64,000 nt of DNA from contig NZ_SPUM01000047.1 in NCBI RefSeq assembly GCF_004614195.1, forward strand, positions 1 through 64,000, in the 5' to 3' direction. The position numbers and the translations under genes are program-made. Positions 53,619-64,000 of the stretch are shown here, one piece after another. Every line of letters starts with the position of its first letter. Position 1 is the stretch's first letter. Below the pieces are notes generated by a model. It worked only from the letters and a program-made list of their open reading frames with translations, did not search any database and was not told the origin of the DNA. The DNA is from Massilia horti. GTDB taxonomy: Bacteria; Pseudomonadota; Gammaproteobacteria; Burkholderiales; Burkholderiaceae_D.

Positions 53619-54728
53619 ATGATACAGAAAATCGAGACGATCCTCGCGGACGTGCCAACAATTCGTCCGCACAAGCTCTCGGTGGCAACCATGCACACCC
53701 AGACGCTGGTGTTGGTCAAGGTGCAATGCGCCGACGGCATCATCGGCTGGGGCGAAGCCACCACCATCGGCGGACTGAACTACGGCGACGAGAGCCCGGA
53801 GAGCATCAAGACCAATATCGACACCTACATCGCCCCGCTGTTGGTTGGCATGGAAGCCAGCCAGGTCGCCAAGGCCATGGCCAAGCTGCGCAAGACCATC
53901 CAGGGCAACCGCTTTGCCAAGTGCGCGGTCGAAACCGCACTGCTGGACGCGCAGGCCCGGCGCCTGAACGTGCCGCTGTCCGAACTCTTGGGCGGACGGG
54001 TGCGCGATGCGCTGCCCGTCGCCTGGACGCTGGCCAGCGGAGACACGCAAAAGGACATCGCCGAGGCCGAACGCATGCTGGAGGCGCGCCGCCACCGCAT
54101 CTTCAAGCTCAAGATTGGCCTGCGCAGCGTCATTGATGATGTGGCACACGTGCTGGCGATCAAACGCGCGCTGGGCAACGCAGCCAGCGTCCGGGTCGAC
54201 GTCAACCAGGCCTGGAGCGAGCTGGACGCGGTGCGCGGAATCGCCGCGCTCGAATCGGGCGGCGTCGACCTGATCGAACAGCCGGTCAAGGCCGGCAACG
54301 TGGCCGCGCTGGCGCGCCTGAAGCAGCGCTTCGACGTGGCGATCATGGCCGACGAGGCGCTGCACGGGCCGATTGACGCGCTGGCGCTGGCCAAGAGCGA
54401 TGCGGCCGACGTGTACGCGGTGAAGATCGCCCAGTCCGGCGGCCTGCTGCCGGCGCGCGACGTGGCCACGGTGGCGCAGCTGGAAGGCATCGGCCTGTAT
54501 GGCGGCACCATGCTCGAAGGCGGCATCGGCACTGCGGCCACCGCCCATCTCTGCTCCACCTTCGACGACCTGGCCTGGGGCACTGAACTGTTCGGACCAC
54601 TGCTCCTGACCGAGGAAGTGCTGCGCGAGCCGCTGGTCTACCGCGACTTCATGCTGCAGGTGCCGACCGGCCCGGGCCTGGGCGTCGAGATCGATAACGA
54701 CAAGCTGCGCTCCCTGCAGCGCAAATAA
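53619..54728 (+). CDS. catB: Muconate cycloisomerase
   Basis: A 369-residue enolase-superfamily enzyme. The general base pair is Lys163-x-Lys165 in FKLKIGLR, metal ligands follow in VDVNQAW and LIEQPV, with DEALHG later. It converts cis,cis-muconate to muconolactone by syn addition. Chloromuconate cycloisomerases are close relatives, but catC and catA follow directly, which supports the ordinary benzoate/catechol role. First gene of the catBCA-benABCD run. Confidence 0.93.
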   Translation: MIQKIETILADVPTIRPHKLSVATMHTQTLVLVKVQCADGIIGWGEATTIGGLNYGDESPESIKTNIDTYIAPLLVGMEASQVAKAMAKLRKTIQGNRFAKCAVETALLDAQARRLNVPLSELLGGRVRDALPVAWTLASGDTQKDIAEAERMLEARRHRIFKLKIGLRSVIDDVAHVLAIKRALGNAASVRVDVNQAWSELDAVRGIAALESGGVDLIEQPVKAGNVAALARLKQRFDVAIMADEALHGPIDALALAKSDAADVYAVKIAQSGGLLPARDVATVAQLEGIGLYGGTMLEGGIGTAATAHLCSTFDDLAWGTELFGPLLLTEEVLREPLVYRDFMLQVPTGPGLGVEIDNDKLRSLQRK

Positions 54729-54738
54729 GGAGATTTTT

Positions 54739-55029
54739 ATGCTGTTCCACGTAAGGATGAATGTCAACCTGCCGCCATCGATGCCGCAAGAAGAGGCGGC
54801 GCAGCTCAAGAAGACTGAGAAGGAACTCGCGCAGCGCCTGCAGTCGGAAGGTAAGTGGCGCCACCTGTGGCGCATCGCCGGCCAGTACGCGAACGTGAGC
54901 ATCTTCGATGTCGAGAGCGTCGATGAACTGCACGCGCTGCTGACAAGTCTGCCGCTGTTCCCTTACATGCAAATCGAGGTGATGCCGCTGTGCCGCCACC
55001 CCTCTTCCATCCGCAATAACGACCGTTGA
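54739..55029 (+). CDS. catC: Muconolactone delta-isomerase
   Basis: A 96-residue protein of exactly the usual length (MLFHVRMNVNLPPSMPQEEA at the start, LPLFPYMQIEVMPLCRHPSS at the end). Forms a ring-shaped decamer and turns muconolactone into 3-oxoadipate enol-lactone. RBS AAGGAG lies before the ATG, 10 bp after catB. Its presence confirms the ortho-cleavage route. Confidence 0.94.
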   Translation: MLFHVRMNVNLPPSMPQEEAAQLKKTEKELAQRLQSEGKWRHLWRIAGQYANVSIFDVESVDELHALLTSLPLFPYMQIEVMPLCRHPSSIRNNDR

Positions 55030-55050
55030 AAACACGTCCAGGAGACACAA

Positions 55051-55971
55051 ATGAACCACGCAGACATCGATAAACTCGTCCAGAGCTGGATAGTGGACGC
55101 TGCCGACCGTCCTGCCAACCAACGCGTGCAGCAGGTGGTGGTCCGCCTGCTGGGCGACCTGTGCAAGGCGATCGAGGACCTCGACATCACGCCGAGCGAA
55201 CTCTGGTCCGGCCTTGCCTACATGTCGGCCGCCGGCGCCGCCAACGAGCTTGGCCTCTTGGCCGCGGGCCTGGGCCTGGAGCGCTTCCTGGACATCCGCG
55301 CAGACGAGGCCGAAGCCAAGGCCGGCCTGGCCGGCGGCACGCCGCGCACCATCGAAGGCCCGCTGTACGTGGCCGGCGCGCCGGAGAGCGTGGGATTTGC
55401 GCGGCTGGACGACGGCACCGAGAGCGACATTGCCGAAACCCTGTTCATGCAAGGCACAGTCTACGGCCAGGACGGCAAGCCGCTGCCGGGCGCCAAAGTC
55501 GAAGTCTGGCATGCCAACCTGCTGGGGAACTACTCGTTTTTCGACCGTACCCAAAGCGACTTCAACCTGCGCCGCACCATCGTCACCGATGCCGACGGCC
55601 GGTACCAGTTCCGCAGCATCATCCCGAAGGGTTACGGCTGCCCGCCGGACGGCACCACCCAGCAGTTGCTGGACCTGCTCGGCCGGCACGGCCAGCGCCC
55701 GGCGCACATCCACTTCTTCGTCAGCGCAGCAAGCCATCGCAAGCTGACCACCCAGATCAATATCGACGGCGACGAATATCTGTGGGACGACTTCGCCTTT
55801 GCCAGCCGTGAGGGACTGGTGCCGCAGATCGCCCGCGTCGATGACCCTGCTGCGCTCACCGCAAAGCAGCTGGACAAGCCGTTTGCTTCGATCGATTTCG
55901 ACTTCCGCCTGTACGGCGACACCGACGCCGCACCGACCTCGATCGTGCAGCGCCAGCGCGCGGCAGCGTAA
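55051..55971 (+). CDS. catA: Catechol 1,2-dioxygenase
   Basis: A 306-residue intradiol dioxygenase. N-terminal helical dimerisation domain (~1-100), then the Fe(III) site: tyrosines in GNYSFFD and in the [10 protein letters not shown] block, histidines in RPAHIHFF. It opens catechol between the hydroxyls to cis,cis-muconate. Length and the catalytic domain fit CatA rather than hydroxyquinol dioxygenase. RBS AGGAG before ATG; catC ends 21 bp upstream. Confidence 0.94.
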   Translation: MNHADIDKLVQSWIVDAADRPANQRVQQVVVRLLGDLCKAIEDLDITPSELWSGLAYMSAAGAANELGLLAAGLGLERFLDIRADEAEAKAGLAGGTPRTIEGPLYVAGAPESVGFARLDDGTESDIAETLFMQGTVYGQDGKPLPGAKVEVWHANLLGNYSFFDRTQSDFNLRRTIVTDADGRYQFRSIIPKGYGCPPDGTTQQLLDLLGRHGQRPAHIHFFVSAASHRKLTTQINIDGDEYLWDDFAFASREGLVPQIARVDDPAALTAKQLDKPFASIDFDFRLYGDTDAAPTSIVQRQRAAA

Positions 55972-55982
55972 GGAGCTTAAGT

Positions 55983-57349
55983 ATGATCCCGATCCGTCCG
56001 GTCAGCCCGACCCGCCCCGCGCGCCTTGACGACTACCTGGTCGAGGATGCGGCCAGTGGCCAATACCGCCTGCACCGCAGCGCATTCACCGACGAGGCGC
56101 TGTTCGAACTGGAGATGCAGCACATCTTCGAAGGTAACTGGATCTACCTGGCGCACGAAAGCCAGGTCGCGAACGTCAATGACTACTACACGACCCATAT
56201 CGGACGCCAGCCCGTATTCATCGCCCGTAACCGCCAGGGGCAGCTGAACGCCTTCATCAACGCGTGCAGCCACCGCGGCGCCCAGCTGTGCCGCCACAAG
56301 CGCGGCAACAAGGCGACCTACACCTGCCCGTTCCATGGCTGGACCTTCAACAACAGCGGCAAACTGCTGAAGGTGAAGGACCCGGAAGGCGCCGGCTACC
56401 CGGAGTGCTTCAACAAGGAAGGCTCGCATGACCTCAAGCCGGTTCCGCGCTTTGCGAACTACAAAGGCTTCCTGTTCGGCAGCCTGAACCCGGACGTGGA
56501 ACCGCTCGAATCCTTCCTCGGCGAGGCGGGCAAGATCATCGACATGATCGTGAACCAGTCGCCGGGCGGACTCGAAGTACTGCGCGGATCATCGACCTAT
56601 ACCTTTGAAGGCAACTGGAAGCTGCAGGCCGAGAACGGCGCGGACGGCTACCACGTCTCGGCGGTGCACTGGAACTATGCGGCCACGACCAACCGGCGCA
56701 AAGAGGAACAGGCGGCGCACGAGGACAACATCCGCGCCATGGATGCAGGTAACTGGGGACGCCAGGGCGGCGGCTTCTACGCCTTTGAAAACGGGCACAT
56801 GGTGCTGTGGTCGAAGTGGGCCAATCCGGAAGACCGGCCCAACTTTCAGCAGCATGCCGAATACGAAGAGCGCCACGGCCGCGCCATGGCCGACTGGATG
56901 ATCGAGCGTTCGCGCAACCTTTGCCTGTACCCGAACCTGTACCTGATGGACCAGTTCAGCACGCAGATCCGGGTACTGCGCCCGCTCGCGGTCGACAAGA
57001 CCGAGGTGACCATCTACTGCATCGCCCCCAAGGACGAACCGCTTGAGGCGCGCGCCCAGCGCATCCGCCAGTACGAGGACTTCTTCAACGCGAGCGGCAT
57101 GGCCACGCCAGACGACCTGGAAGAATTCCGCGCATGCCAGCAGGGCTATGCCGGCAGCGCCATGCAATGGAACGACATGTGCCGTGGCGCGAAACACTGG
57201 ATCGAAGGCCCGGACGATGCGGCGAAAGAGCTTGGACTGGCGCCGGTAATGAGCGGCGTGCGTACCGAGGACGAAGGCCTGTACACGGTCCAGCACCGCT
57301 ACTGGCTGGAAGTGATGCAAAAAGCGCTGGCGGCGCAAGGAGAACAGGA

Positions 57350-57353
<4 letters not shown>
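55983..57353 (+). CDS. benA: Benzoate 1,2-dioxygenase large (alpha) subunit
   Basis: A 456-residue Rieske non-heme iron oxygenase subunit. The Rieske 2Fe-2S ligands are Cys95-x-His97 and Cys115-x2-His118 ([11 protein letters not shown]... CPFHGW), and the mononuclear iron site has Asp221, His224 and His229 in [13 protein letters not shown]. It makes 1,2-dihydroxycyclohexadiene carboxylate from benzoate with electrons from BenC. Length fits the BenA/XylX group. Stop overlaps benB start (ATGA at 57350-57353). Confidence 0.94.
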
Positions 57354-59662
<2,309 letters not shown>

Positions 59663-59679
59663 ATACGCTTGCCGGGAGG

Positions 59680-59785
59680 CGTAGGGTGCGCACCTGTGCG
59701 CACGCGGTCATCGCATGCTGCCTTGCGGCTCCCGCACCACTACGCAACGTTCGCGAACCGCGTGCGCACGGGTGCGCACCCTACG
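59680..59785. repeat. Dispersed palindromic repeat, copy D
   Basis: The longest copy at 106 bp. CGTAGGGTGCGCACCTGTGC and CACGGGTGCGCACCCTACG form the ends, and the centre has its own unrelated sequence (CATCGCATGCTGCCTTGC). It lies inside the pathway gene run, between benD and pcaD on the same strand, and may lower read-through. Confidence 0.86.
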
Positions 59786-59838
59786 GACGGCTGCACCGCC
59801 CACACACAGCGTTTTGAATCAAACCTTAAGGAGACACC

Positions 59839-60618
59839 ATGCCATTTGCACAGATCAACGGCATCAGGCTGCACTACGTCACCGAAGGCGACAGCAGCAA
59901 ACCCTGCATAGTATTTTCGAACTCCCTCGGCACCGACCTGCGCATGTGGGACAGCCAGGCCGCCGCGCTGGCAGAGGACTTCTTTGTAGTGCGCTACGAC
60001 ACACGCGGCCATGGCCAATCGCTGCCCGCTTCCGGATTGATTACCATTGCAGACCTGGGGCGCGATGTCGTCGCCCTGCTCGATCACCTTGGCATCGAAG
60101 GCGCCCATTTCTGCGGCATCTCGATGGGCGGGATCACTGGCCAATGGCTGGGAGTGTCAGCGCCGCACCGCGTCAAGCAGCTGGTGCTGGCCAATACCGC
60201 GGCCTGCATCGGCACGCCGGAAGGCTGGAGCAGCCGCGCCACCATGGTCCGCGCGGAAGGAATGAACCCGGTGGCGGAAGGCTCCGCAGGCCGCTGGTTT
60301 ACCCCGGCATTCATCGAGCGCCAGCCTGAAATCGTGGACACCATGATCGCCCGGCTGCGCGACCAGAATGGCATCGGCTACGCTGCCTGCTGCGATGCGC
60401 TCGGCGCCTGCGACCTGCGCGACGCGGTCGCCTCAATCCCCAACCGCACGCTGGTCATCGCTGGTCAGTACGATCCCGTGACAACAGTCGCCGACGCGCA
60501 GTGGCTTGCAGGAGCAATACCGAACGCGCAAGTCGCCGTGCTTCCGGCGTCGCATCTTTCGAATATCGAAGCCGCGCCCGAATTCACGGCGCTGCTGCGG
60601 AACTTTCTGGCGGATTGA
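59839..60618 (+). CDS. pcaD: 3-oxoadipate enol-lactonase
   Basis: A 259-residue alpha/beta hydrolase. The nucleophile Ser95 is in GISMGG, with the acid in AGQYDPVT and the histidine in LPASHLSNIEAA. It hydrolyses enol-lactone to 3-oxoadipate, joining the cat branch to pcaIJF. Start follows AAGGAGAC. Its last 35 bp overlap the convergent DUF455 gene end. It reads on from the ben genes across repeat copy D. Confidence 0.92.
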   Translation: MPFAQINGIRLHYVTEGDSSKPCIVFSNSLGTDLRMWDSQAAALAEDFFVVRYDTRGHGQSLPASGLITIADLGRDVVALLDHLGIEGAHFCGISMGGITGQWLGVSAPHRVKQLVLANTAACIGTPEGWSSRATMVRAEGMNPVAEGSAGRWFTPAFIERQPEIVDTMIARLRDQNGIGYAACCDALGACDLRDAVASIPNRTLVIAGQYDPVTTVADAQWLAGAIPNAQVAVLPASHLSNIEAAPEFTALLRNFLAD

Positions 60619-61426
60619 GCCCGGCGTCGGCGAAGCGGACCAACTCCGCTTCGGAAAAGCCCGCCAGCCGGCGCGCCTCGATGTTGAAAGGCCCCTTCAA
60701 CACCGGCGCCTTGTACCGCAGCGCCAGTTCATCGTAGGTCGTGCGTGGTTCAAACCCACGCAATTCGCACAAGTAGCAGTACCAGCGATTGCCGATTTCG
60801 ACATGTCCAATTTCGTCGCGCAGGATAATGTCGAGGATTTCGGCCGCCGCCAGGTCGCCTGCCTGCGCGAGTTTGGCGCGCAAAGGCGGAATAGCATCCA
60901 GGCCGCGGGCCTCCAGCGTGCGCGGCACCAGCGCCATGCGGGCCACGATATCCCCACGGGTTTTCTCGACCATCTCCCATAAGCTGTCGTGTGCCGGGAA
61001 ATCGCCATACTGGTGCCCGAGCGTTTGCAAATGCGCGGCCAGCAGCGAGAAATGGAAAGCTTCTTCCGTTGCCACCCGAAGCCAGTCGCTGTAATACTGG
61101 TCCGGCATGCCGGGGAAACGCCAAAGCGCGTCGAGCGCGAGATTGACCGCATTGAATTCGATGTGCGCCAGCGCGTGGACCAGCATGGCGCGCCCTTCCA
61201 CAGTCGCCATCGAACGCCGCCCCACGAGCCGCGGCGGCACCAGCAACGGGCGCTCCGGGCGGCCGGGAATCGCCTCCGAACCCGCCAAAATTGCCTCGCT
61301 GTCCACCCCGCATTCGCCTGCGAGATATGCTTTTGCCATCGCGGCCACGCCCTCGGTCTTGATGACCGGATCAGTCTCCAGCAAGCATTGCAGCGCCTGT
61401 GCGCGCAACTCGAGCGGTGGCGCCAT
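60584..61426 (-). CDS. DUF455 ferritin-like protein
   Basis: A 280-residue four-helix, ferritin-like protein. Iron ligands are likely in HIEFNAVNLALD, ATEEAFHFSLLA and RDEIGHVEIGN, matching the E...ExxH plan of di-iron carboxylate proteins. Family function is not settled. The start at 61426 was chosen over an upstream in-frame start that crosses a hydrophobic stretch. The gene overlaps pcaD tail-to-tail by 35 bp and is divergent from the helicase gene. Confidence 0.85.
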   Translation of the reverse strand: MAPPLELRAQALQCLLETDPVIKTEGVAAMAKAYLAGECGVDSEAILAGSEAIPGRPERPLLVPPRLVGRRSMATVEGRAMLVHALAHIEFNAVNLALDALWRFPGMPDQYYSDWLRVATEEAFHFSLLAAHLQTLGHQYGDFPAHDSLWEMVEKTRGDIVARMALVPRTLEARGLDAIPPLRAKLAQAGDLAAAEILDIILRDEIGHVEIGNRWYCYLCELRGFEPRTTYDELALRYKAPVLKGPFNIEARRLAGFSEAELVRFADAGLNPPESSAAAP

Positions 61427-61584
61427 GATAAAACCCTGTGCGAACAAAAGGAGGCAGTGTACCAAATTCAATAGCGGCGCAAGGATTGACACGTCAACAA
61501 GACCGGGCATACTTGACCTGGTAGCAGTATTCTGGATCCTGAACGCGCTCTTGCCTTCGGTCGCGTCAACCCCATCTGCCGATC

Positions 61585-64000
61585 ATGAACAAACACGTGC
61601 GCATTGACGACATCTGGCAGAACTTCCATCCTGCAGTCGCGGCGTGGTTCAACGCGACGTTCCCGAACGCGACCGAGGCGCAGTTGCGCGCCTGGCCGCT
61701 GATCCAGGCTAACCGGCCGACGCTGGTGGCAGCGCCGACCGGATCGGGTAAGACCCTGACAGCCTTCCTTGCCGCGATCGACACTCTGGTGCGCGAGAGC
61801 GGCACCGGCGAGCTGCCCGACGAAACACAGGTGCTCTACGTATCGCCGCTGAAGGCGCTTTCGAATGACATCCGCCTCAATCTGGAGGCGCCGCTGGAGG
61901 GCATCGACCGCATACTTGCCGCGACGGGCCTGCCGGCGCACGGCATCCGTACCGCCGTGCGCACCGGCGACACTACCTCGGCGGAACGCAACGCGATGCG
62001 CAAGCGGGCGCCGCACATCCTCGTCACGACGCCCGAATCGCTGTACGTGCTGCTGGGGTCAACCAGCGGCCGCTCCATGCTCTCCACCGTACGCACGGTG
62101 ATCGTGGACGAGATCCACGCCGTCGCGGGCAGCAAGCGCGGCAGCCACCTGGCGCTCAGCCTGGAGCGGCTGGACGCGCTGTGCGCACACAAGCCGGTGC
62201 GCGTAGGCCTGTCCGCGACCCAGAAGCCCTTGTCCGCCGTGGCCGACTTTCTCGTCGGTGCCGCAGGCGGCGATTGCGCGGTGGTTGATGTTGGCCACGT
62301 GCGCGCCCGCGACCTGGCGATTGAACTGCCGCCGGTGCCGCTCGAGGCCGTGATGGCCAACGAGGTATGGGACCGCGTCTACGACCGCATGGCGGAACTG
62401 GTAGCGCAGCACCGGACCACGCTCATCTTTGTCAACACGCGCCGCATGGCCGAGCGCGCCGCGCGCCACCTCGGCGATCGCCTTGGCACAGCGCACGTGG
62501 CGGCGCACCACGGCAGCCTGGCCAAGGAGTACCGCCTGGACGCCGAACAGCGCTTGAAGCGCGGCGAGCTGAGGGTGCTGATCGCGACCGCATCGCTGGA
62601 GCTGGGAATCGATATTGGCGATGTGGACCTGGTGTGCCAGGTCAGCTCGCCGCGCAATATCGCGGCACTCCTCCAGCGCGTTGGCCGCTCGGGCCACCAC
62701 GTCGGCGGCATGCCCAAGGGCCGCCTGTTCCCCACATCGCGCGACGACCTGATCGAATGCGCGGCCCTGCTCGACTGCGTGCAGCGCGGCGAACTGGACG
62801 CGCTGCGCATTCCCAAGGCGCCGCTGGACGTGCTGGCACAGCAGATCGTGGCCGAAGTGGCCTGCCGCGAATGGGGCGAGACTGAACTATTCGACATGGT
62901 GCGCCGCGCGCAGCCTTACGCGCAGCTGGAGCGCAGCCACTACGATGCCGTGCTGCGCATGCTCGCCGAAGGCTACAGCACCCGCAACGGCGTGCGCGGC
63001 GCCTACCTGCACCGCGACGCCGCCACCCGTTCGGTGCGCGGCCGGCGCGGCGGCCAGCTCGCGGCCCTCACCTCCGGCGGCACGATACCGGACGCCGCCG
63101 ACTACGCCGTGCTGCTGGAACCGCAGGGCCATACCATCGGCACTGTGAACGAAGACTTTGCCGTCGAAAGTCTGGCGGGCGACATCTTCCAACTTGGGAA
63201 CCGGTCGTACCGCATCATCAGGGTTGAAACCGGCAGGGTGCGGGTGGAAGATGCGCAAGGCGCCGCACCCAACATACCGTTCTGGCTGGGCGAAGCGCCG
63301 GGCCGAAGCGACGAGCTTTCGGCTGGCGTGGCTCGGCTGCGCTCGCAGATCGAACACCAGCTGGCCGAAGCGGGTGCGGACGGCGGCGCGGCGCGGGACC
63401 GCGCTGTCGCATGGCTGGGCGAGCACCTGGGCATATCCGAGGCGGCCGCCCGCCAGATCGCCGAATACCTGGCGCGTTCGCGCGCCGCGCTCGGCACCCT
63501 GCCCACCCAGGACACCCTGGTAATGGAGCGCTTCTTTGACGAATCCGGCGGCATGCAGCTGGTGCTGCATTCGCCGTACGGCAGCCGCATCAATCGCGCC
63601 TGGGGGCTGGCCCTGCGCAAGCGCTTCTGCCGCAGCTTCAATTTCGAACTGCAGGCCGCGGCCCTTGAAGACGCGATCATCCTTTCGCTTTCGATCAGCC
63701 ACAGTTTTCCGCTGGACGAAGTCTGGCGCTACCTGCGTTCGGCGAGCGCCGAGCAGATACTGGTTCAAGCCCTGCTCGACGCACCGCTGTTTAACGTCCG
63801 GTGGCGCTGGACCGCCACCACGGCGTTGGCCCTGCCACGGTTCGTGGGCGGGCACCGGGTCGCGCCCCAGCTGCAGCGCATGAAAAGCGACGACCTGCTG
63901 GCAGCCGTGTTCCCCGACCAGGCGGCGTGCCTGGAAAACATCGTAGGGGAACGCGAACTGCCCAGCCACCCGCTGGTGGACCAGACGCTCGACGACTGCC
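61585..64000 (+). CDS. lhr: Lhr-type DEAD/DEAH-box helicase, N-terminal part (cut by window end)
   Basis: The first 805 residues are in the window with no stop. Motifs in order: PTGSGKT (51-57), DEIH (175-178), LSATQ (motif III), then a second RecA domain with [23 protein letters not shown] and RVGRSGHH. The next region (~480-560) has the winged-helix insert of Lhr-core helicases. Large Lhr proteins (~1400-1500 residues) translocate on single-stranded DNA and take part in repair. Start ATG at 61585. The ligase often seen with Lhr is not visible here. Confidence 0.87.
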   Translation, partial: MNKHVRIDDIWQNFHPAVAAWFNATFPNATEAQLRAWPLIQANRPTLVAAPTGSGKTLTAFLAAIDTLVRESGTGELPDETQVLYVSPLKALSNDIRLNLEAPLEGIDRILAATGLPAHGIRTAVRTGDTTSAERNAMRKRAPHILVTTPESLYVLLGSTSGRSMLSTVRTVIVDEIHAVAGSKRGSHLALSLERLDALCAHKPVRVGLSATQKPLSAVADFLVGAAGGDCAVVDVGHVRARDLAIELPPVPLEAVMANEVWDRVYDRMAELVAQHRTTLIFVNTRRMAERAARHLGDRLGTAHVAAHHGSLAKEYRLDAEQRLKRGELRVLIATASLELGIDIGDVDLVCQVSSPRNIAALLQRVGRSGHHVGGMPKGRLFPTSRDDLIECAALLDCVQRGELDALRIPKAPLDVLAQQIVAEVACREWGETELFDMVRRAQPYAQLERSHYDAVLRMLAEGYSTRNGVRGAYLHRDAATRSVRGRRGGQLAALTSGGTIPDAADYAVLLEPQGHTIGTVNEDFAVESLAGDIFQLGNRSYRIIRVETGRVRVEDAQGAAPNIPFWLGEAPGRSDELSAGVARLRSQIEHQLAEAGADGGAARDRAVAWLGEHLGISEAAARQIAEYLARSRAALGTLPTQDTLVMERFFDESGGMQLVLHSPYGSRINRAWGLALRKRFCRSFNFELQAAALEDAIILSLSISHSFPLDEVWRYLRSASAEQILVQALLDAPLFNVRWRWTATTALALPRFVGGHRVAPQLQRMKSDDLLAAVFPDQAACLENIVGERELPSHPLVDQTLDDC

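Overview
The window looks like chromosome from a high-GC betaproteobacterium, most likely Oxalobacteraceae (Massilia/Duganella/Janthinobacterium relatives). The evidence is the protein content: PEP-CTERM proteins, a remnant of an EpsA-type PEP-CTERM/exosortase-associated regulator, LeuA, an S53 peptidase and plant-polysaccharide enzymes, a betaproteobacterial-style cat-ben cluster, and a dispersed GTAGGGTGCGCAC palindrome. No rRNA, tRNA, CRISPR array or prophage was seen. The assignment is inference from family content, not a search.

Layout. 1-3.2 kb: tail of an IS110-type transposase, then TlpA thioredoxin, transglutaminase-like protein, MerT and a MerP-like metal-binding protein. 3.3-7.5 kb: DUF5996 protein, KefF/KefC potassium efflux pair, a RibD-C/DHFR-like protein. 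7.5-9.05 kb: a probable relic integron, with an integrase N-terminal fragment, a divergent cassette-like gene of lower GC, an attC-like half site and a second DHFR-like gene. 9.2-13.8 kb: diguanylate cyclase, TraB/GumN protein, rhamnogalacturonan lyase, PEP-CTERM protein. 13.9-20.6 kb: sedolisin peptidase, a small unknown gene, and a four-gene ABC-type tripartite efflux operon. 20.8-29.1 kb: exonuclease III, LysE exporter, cysteine synthase-like enzyme, a disordered small protein, LivK, a possible leucine leader peptide and leuA, TauE/SafE exporter and a divergent LysR regulator.

29.2-44.7 kb is rich in secreted proteins: GH35 beta-galactosidase, a small periplasmic protein, a polysaccharide deacetylase with two inserted homologous modules, vanadium haloperoxidase/PAP2 protein, S41 peptidase with a LytS/LytTR two-component system, a 1066-residue PHP-type metallohydrolase with Ig-like and lamin-tail domains, and a second PEP-CTERM protein followed by a frameshifted epsA remnant. 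45.1-48.2 kb encodes an ABC importer made of one ATPase with a C-terminal AAA-associated domain and one fused double permease, without a binding protein beside it.

48.9-60.6 kb carries a complete aerobic benzoate route. BenABC and BenD convert benzoate to catechol; CatA, CatB and CatC take it to 3-oxoadipate enol-lactone; PcaD, PcaIJ and PcaF finish it to succinyl-CoA and acetyl-CoA. The genes form two divergent units, pcaIJF | pcaR (IclR type) and catR (LysR type) | catBCA-benABCD-pcaD. Both intergenic regions contain recognisable candidate operators. The window ends with a DUF455 ferritin-like protein and the first 805 residues of an Lhr-type helicase.

Four copies of a ~95-bp palindrome sit at gene ends, three of them between convergent genes. 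The most interesting items are the integron relic, this repeat family, the leuA leader, the modular deacetylase and the epsA remnant. I did not find a clearly new multi-gene system.
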